Assembly (NCBI GenBank): GCA_031288985.1
Contig: JAITQH010000089.1
Location: 1-8,489 of the forward strand
Origin: Candidatus Methanoplasma sp.
GTDB lineage: Archaea > Thermoplasmatota > Thermoplasmata > Methanomassiliicoccales > Methanomethylophilaceae
Direction of reading: 5' to 3'
DNA length: 8,489 nt
Both the position numbers and the translations under genes were made by a program. Below, one piece after another: positions 5,608-8,489 of this stretch. The notes beneath the pieces are model-generated. The model was not told where the DNA came from and did not search any database. It was given only the letters and a program-made list of their open reading frames with translations. Position 1 is the first letter of the stretch. Each line of letters opens with the position of its first letter.

Positions 5608-7041
5608 TCAGTCGAACCGTTTCATGTCCACTTCTCCCGTTCCGAGGTGGACGATCGGCATGACCGCCGGGTCGGGATTGAAGTTGTGCATCTTTTGGAA
5701 ATCCGTCTGGCTTTGCCACGCGGACGCGTTGATCATCTTCACGCCTTTGTAATTCATCCACCCCGCGCCGTGGACGTGCCCCGAAACGAATATCTCCGGG
5801 ACCCTGTCAATGACCAGATAGTCCTTCTTCTCGGGAGCCAGCGCGGTCTTCCCGCCGTACATGGGGCACAGATGGCGGCGGTCCAGCATCTCCTTCATGA
5901 CGCGCACCGGGTCGTCGTAGGACATGCCGCGGACGCTTGCCACCCAGTCGTCGATGCCCTTGCCGTGGTAGGACACGACCGTTCTTCCTTCAATGTTCAG
6001 ATTTATGGGGTTGCCGGCCAGGATTATGTTGGAGTCGAAGGATTGGGTGAACGCCTCGCTCAGGGCGGGCTGCGGCTCGGCCAGGCGGACCGCGTCATGG
6101 TTGCCCGGCTGCATGACGATCTTTATGTGGTCGGGGACATCCTTCAGGTATTCTCCGAGTTCGGCGTACTGGCGGTAGATGTCCATCTCGTCCAGTTCCT
6201 TGTCCTGCCCCGGGAACACCCCGATGCCGTCCACCACGTCGCCCGGAAGCACAAGATAATCCAGATCGGCATCGTAGGCGTATGTTTTCAGCCAGGCCAT
6301 CATGCTCTCCCACTGTCTGCGCAGGAACGTATGGCTTCCGATGTGGATGTCGGAAAGGAATGCGGCCTTCGCCACCGAGTCGGACGGGATCCACCTGTTG
6401 GCTGCGGGCACGTCGGGCCTGAAGATCTCCTCCGCGATGAACAGATCTCCTTTCATCGAAGGCTTTCCGGATACTCCGATGACCTCGTCGTTCACGAACG
6501 TCTCTTTGATCAGCGGACTGTCCTTGTTGATCAGGACGGTGCATGTGCCGTCCTCATCCTCCAGAGTGATGGTTATGTGGCCGTTCTTGGTGTCCTTCTT
6601 GCCGTAGACCATGCCGATGATCTTGGTGTCCCTTCCGAGGCCGAAGGCCTTGCTTATGGTGGGCGCGGCCTTTCCGAAGTCGCGCCGGCTCTCTATGATC
6701 TTCCTCAGGGCGTAGAACCTGTTCCTGAAATATGCAGCGAAGTCGTTGATCTTGCCCTCGCAGGTCGAGTCGCCGGTGACGTCAGTCCCGGCTATCACGG
6801 ATATGTCCGAGTCCCTTTTGTTCTGTCGGACGATGGTCTTGGGGCTCTCGAATATTATCTTGTCTCCCGTGATGCAGTCCATCACGTCCTGTTTCGTGAC
6901 GAACATGGCATTTGTCGAAAGGGAAGTGAGGACAGTGTTTATGAAGGACATCGGGTCGGAGTTGGACAGCACCATCTCCAGCGCGTCGGGGGACAGGAAC
7001 ATCCTCCTCCGGGCGGCCGCGTCCAAAACATCCGTTCTCAT
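5608..7041 (-). CDS. polB: DNA polymerase D (polymerase II) small subunit DP1, 3'-5' proofreading exonuclease
   Basis: The 477-residue protein is the small subunit of the archaeal replicative polymerase D, which pairs with the large DP2 subunit (not in this window). Residues 1-60 are a helical N-terminal region and about 138-208 an OB-like fold. Residues 225-470 form the calcineurin-type phosphoesterase domain with all metal-binding motifs: DIH (231-233), GD (267-268), GNHD (313-316), the His of YHG (359) and GHVHG (421-425). An intact set implies an active Mn-dependent proofreading nuclease, as known for this family. Length fits the family. The ATG at 7041 has GGAG only 3 nt upstream, and a TATA box lies at 7072-7079, so the leader is very short. 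The gene converges with the HlyD gene and marks the chromosome backbone next to the secretion locus. The symbol polB is the DP1 name and does not mean family B polymerase. Confidence 0.96.
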   Translation of the reverse strand: MRTDVLDAAARRRMFLSPDALEMVLSNSDPMSFINTVLTSLSTNAMFVTKQDVMDCITGDKIIFESPKTIVRQNKRDSDISVIAGTDVTGDSTCEGKINDFAAYFRNRFYALRKIIESRRDFGKAAPTISKAFGLGRDTKIIGMVYGKKDTKNGHITITLEDEDGTCTVLINKDSPLIKETFVNDEVIGVSGKPSMKGDLFIAEEIFRPDVPAANRWIPSDSVAKAAFLSDIHIGSHTFLRRQWESMMAWLKTYAYDADLDYLVLPGDVVDGIGVFPGQDKELDEMDIYRQYAELGEYLKDVPDHIKIVMQPGNHDAVRLAEPQPALSEAFTQSFDSNIILAGNPINLNIEGRTVVSYHGKGIDDWVASVRGMSYDDPVRVMKEMLDRRHLCPMYGGKTALAPEKKDYLVIDRVPEIFVSGHVHGAGWMNYKGVKMINASAWQSQTDFQKMHNFNPDPAVMPIVHLGTGEVDMKRFD

Positions 7042-7071
7042 GTTCTCCGGCTATGCGCTGCGCACTAATAA

Positions 7072-7079
7072 TATTTTAT
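7072..7079 (-). promoter_or_regulatory. TATA box of the DP1 gene
   Basis: ATAAAATA on the minus strand, preceded by CC, about 30 bp before the ATG at 7041. Archaeal spacing would put the transcription start near 7046-7050, so the message is nearly leaderless. The same CCATAAAATA decamer occurs in the promoter of the unknown gene at 7179-7703. Confidence 0.6.
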
Positions 7080-7132
7080 GGGCATCTCATAAACACAGGC
7101 AAATATCTCTGTGAACCCATAATTTTTGTTTT

Positions 7133-7163
7133 GGCATCCGTTTACGCAAGTAAACGGGATGCC
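7133..7163. repeat. Hairpin with GGCATCC/GGGATGCC stem and GCAA loop
   Basis: GGCATCC-GTTTAC (7133-7145) pairs with GTAAAC-GGGATGCC (7150-7163), a 13-bp stem with a single bulged G around the loop GCAA (TTGC on the other strand). It lies 15 bp after the stop of the unknown gene at 7179. On that gene's strand it is followed by A-rich, not T-rich, sequence, so it does not look like a normal terminator. Its outer stem matches that of the hairpin at 7732-7763. Confidence 0.6.
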
Positions 7164-7178
7164 GGTGCATTATTGTTG

Positions 7179-7703
7179 TTATTCGGGTTTTCCACCGACA
7201 AAAACAATGCCGTGTTGAGCAAAATCGGTTGCGGCTTTTATTGCTTCTCTCTTATCCTTGAAACGCTTTTGGTCGCCCCAAAACGGAATCGCCCAGTTCA
7301 ACGATTTTAATTCCGGATCAAACTTCGCTATCAGAACCAGATACTCAGTATTGTATTTGCCAAAATCACTCGGATCGGGGATCGTCGCTTTTCTGATGCA
7401 ATCAGTTGAGGATACAATTAATGTAAAAGGAAAAGACGAACTGTCTGCATCATAGTCGAATCCCGCCCCGTTCATTACAAAATCGGTTGCGGCCTTTTTT
7501 GCTTCGTCCAAGCTCTCGTAGGTTTCTTGCTTTGACCCGATTTTCGTGCTTTCATCTATTTCTTTTCCATATTTGTAAACATACAGCCCCACCATAAAGC
7601 TGCCCTCTGCTTTTTTGACAATTGCATTTCTGAAATCTTTAGTTTCATTAAAGACTGTCTCTCCCTCAACCCACTTTTTTGCGTCCTGAGTCCAATCCGT
7701 CAT
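7179..7703 (-). CDS. Protein of unknown function built from two related halves
   Basis: The product has 174 residues, no signal peptide and no membrane segment, and is probably cytosolic and acidic. The family is not recognised. Two halves (about 23-82 and 102-168) share a pattern: an aromatic-rich beta region, then a helix ending EAKKAATDFVMNGAGF (67-82) in the first and EAIKAATDFAQHGIVF (153-168) in the second, with 10 of 16 residues identical. The DNA under these helices is also nearly identical, which points to a recent internal duplication. Base composition is clearly AT-richer than the neighbouring DP1 and repeat-protein genes, with many AAA, AAT and TTT codons, suggesting acquisition. 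The start at 7703 has GGGAG 9 nt upstream and a TATA box at 7771-7778. It stands alone, flanked by two similar hairpins. Confidence 0.85.
   Translation of the reverse strand: MTDWTQDAKKWVEGETVFNETKDFRNAIVKKAEGSFMVGLYVYKYGKEIDESTKIGSKQETYESLDEAKKAATDFVMNGAGFDYDADSSSFPFTLIVSSTDCIRKATIPDPSDFGKYNTEYLVLIAKFDPELKSLNWAIPFWGDQKRFKDKREAIKAATDFAQHGIVFVGGKPE
7220..7505. repeat. Imperfect 28-bp direct repeat inside the two-halved gene
   Basis: CAAAATCGGTTGCGGC occurs at 7220-7235 and 7478-7493, and the identity continues for 12 more bases with two mismatches (to 7247 and 7505). The copies are 258 bp, exactly 86 codons, apart and encode the AATDF helix of each half of the protein at 7179-7703. Confidence 0.85.
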
Positions 7704-7731
7704 TTTATTTTTCTCCCTTATCTTTTACGCT

Positions 7732-7763
7732 GGCATCCTGCTTGCTTATGTCAGTGAGATGCC
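7732..7763. promoter_or_regulatory. Imperfect hairpin/palindrome at the transcription start of the two-halved gene
   Basis: GGCATC (7732-7737) and GATGCC (7758-7763) form the outer stem. Inner bases pair with two mismatches and some G-T pairs around a TTAT loop (7746-7749). It spans the position (near 7749) where transcription from the TATA box at 7771-7778 should start, so it could be an operator or a leader structure. The outer stem matches the hairpin at 7133-7163. Confidence 0.5.
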
Positions 7764-7770
7764 AATATAT

Positions 7771-7778
7771 TATTTTAT
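7771..7778 (-). promoter_or_regulatory. TATA box of the two-halved gene
   Basis: ATAAAATA on the minus strand within CCATAAAATAATATATT, about 70 bp before the ATG at 7703. The predicted transcription start is near 7746-7752, giving a leader of about 45 nt that contains the GGGAG ribosome site. Confidence 0.6.
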
Positions 7779-7833
7779 GGCGGGCGGGGGCGTGGAGAAC
7801 ATGCACGCAGACTTTGCCGGGTTCCCGCAATGC

Positions 7834-7890
7834 AAAAAAAGGGTGGACGGAAGAGGAAGGGCGCGTGTTCGCGCCCGCCCGCTTCCGTCC
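7834..7890 (-). terminator. Hairpin plus T-run terminator after the surface repeat protein
   Basis: On the minus strand GGACGGAAG (7890-7882) pairs with CTTCCGTCC (7853-7845). Inside it GGGCGCG pairs with CGCGCCC (7876-7870 with 7865-7859) around a four-base loop, and seven T residues (7840-7834) follow four bases later. It starts 16 bp after the stop at 7907. This is the only structure in the window that has both a long GC stem and a T-run in the right order. Confidence 0.8.
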
Positions 7891-7906
7891 GTGTCGGAGG
7901 GAGCCT

Positions 7907-8489
7907 TCAGGCCTTTTGCCTTCTGTGTCTGACGGCGCCGGCGACCGCCAGAATGGCTATGAGCGCCGACAGCAGGAGCACGAGCGGGATCCACCCGTTC
8001 GATCCATCATCCTCGGACGACGGTTCGAGCCTCGGAGCGTCGTCCGCGACGGGGACGGAGGCCACGATTATCGTGTGATCGGAGGCCACGTTGTAGAACA
8101 CGTAATATCCGATCGCAATGTCTTCGGCGGACAGCGGAACGCCGTCGACGCTCACCCTTTCGATCCTATGGCCGGCCATTGGGGAGAAGTCGAATCTCCC
8201 GATCCCGCCGTCCGCCACCACGACCCCGCCGGAGGGAGTGATGTTCGACCCGGCGTCCGAAGAGGCCTGTATGATCCGGTCGGCGGGGCGGGGCGCCGCT
8301 TTGCCGACGACGTCTATCGTGTGGTCTGCGGAGACGGCCGTGAACGTATAGCTTCCCGACGATATCTGAGAAGAGGTCAGCGCGTATTCTCCGGGCTGAC
8401 CGCGGTCAACCACCACGCAGTCGACCGCATATCCGAAGCCGGCCTTGAAGGTGAAGGTCCGGCCGCCGCCGTCGGCTACGACCACCGCG
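7907..8489 (-). CDS. Adhesin-like surface repeat protein with C-terminal membrane anchor, partial (N-terminus outside the window)
   Basis: The frame is open to the right edge, so only the last 194 or so codons are seen. Counting from the valine codon at 8485, residues 1-60 and about 69-142 are two copies of a beta-rich repeat. Each has VVVADGG-x-GR-F-x-F, a V-x-VD step, G-x-Y-x-F and DHTI at its end. This pattern is common in bacterial and methanogen surface proteins with tandem beta repeats. A flexible acidic linker (143-164) leads to one membrane helix (about 165-185) and a short basic tail RHRRQKA, so the repeats face outward and the tail inward. It probably takes part in adhesion or surface interaction. 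A GTG at 8485 is not the likely start, because it lies inside a repeat. A strong terminator follows the gene. Confidence 0.85.
   Translation of the reverse strand, partial: AVVVADGGGRTFTFKAGFGYAVDCVVVDRGQPGEYALTSSQISSGSYTFTAVSADHTIDVVGKAAPRPADRIIQASSDAGSNITPSGGVVVADGGIGRFDFSPMAGHRIERVSVDGVPLSAEDIAIGYYVFYNVASDHTIIVASVPVADDAPRLEPSSEDDGSNGWIPLVLLLSALIAILAVAGAVRHRRQKA

Noticed and set aside
5647..7068. A 473-codon open frame on the plus strand opposite the DP1 gene
   Set aside because: DP1 carries every phosphoesterase motif on the minus strand. The antisense frame shows only low-complexity sequence mirroring it.
7133..7163. Hairpin read as an intrinsic terminator for the gene at 7179
   Set aside because: On that strand the sequence after the stem is A-rich, with no T-run, unlike the good terminator at 7834-7890.
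1..8489. CRISPR arrays, tRNA or rRNA genes and insertion sequences
   Set aside because: No regularly spaced repeats, no cloverleaf-like or rRNA-like sequence and no transposase or recombinase motif was seen on either strand.

Overview
This window most likely comes from a euryarchaeal methanogen, probably of the Methanomassiliicoccales (gut-type Methanomethylophilaceae-like). The basis is a complete small subunit (DP1) of the archaea-only DNA polymerase D, archaeal TATA boxes (ATAAAATA, TTATATAA) upstream of genes, GGAGG-type ribosome binding sites, GC-rich third codon positions and a membrane-anchored adhesin-like repeat protein. The order-level placement is inference; the archaeal assignment rests on DP1.

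Bases 1-5539 hold what looks like a complete peptide secretion locus of bacteriocin type. Two units diverge from a short AT-rich promoter region (1628-1792). Leftward is a 125-residue precursor with an acidic leader ending in Gly-Gly and a 96-residue hydrophobic, Gly/Ala/Val-rich core (1250-1627). A small three-helix membrane protein follows 24 nt downstream (860-1225) and is a candidate immunity protein. Then comes an unresolved stretch (552-859) and a membrane-anchored protein cut by the left edge (1-465). Rightward are three overlapping genes: an ABC exporter with an N-terminal C39 cysteine peptidase (1793-4030), a small GyrI/effector-binding-like protein (about 4017-4484) and an HlyD-type membrane fusion protein (4481-5539). 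The proposed working is that the C39 domain cuts the precursor after Gly-Gly, the ABC domains export the core, HlyD helps it cross the cell surface, and the small membrane protein protects the producer. Peptide systems of this type are well known in Firmicutes and, to my knowledge, little described in methanogens.

Bases 5608-7041 carry the DP1 gene on the minus strand, convergent with the HlyD gene. Bases 7179-7703 carry an AT-richer minus-strand gene of unknown function made of two related halves. It lies between two hairpins (7133-7163 and 7732-7763) that share the outer stem GGCATC/GATGCC. Bases 7907-8489 hold the C-terminal end of a surface repeat protein with a membrane anchor, followed by a convincing hairpin plus T-run terminator (7834-7890).

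No tRNA, rRNA, CRISPR array or transposase was seen.
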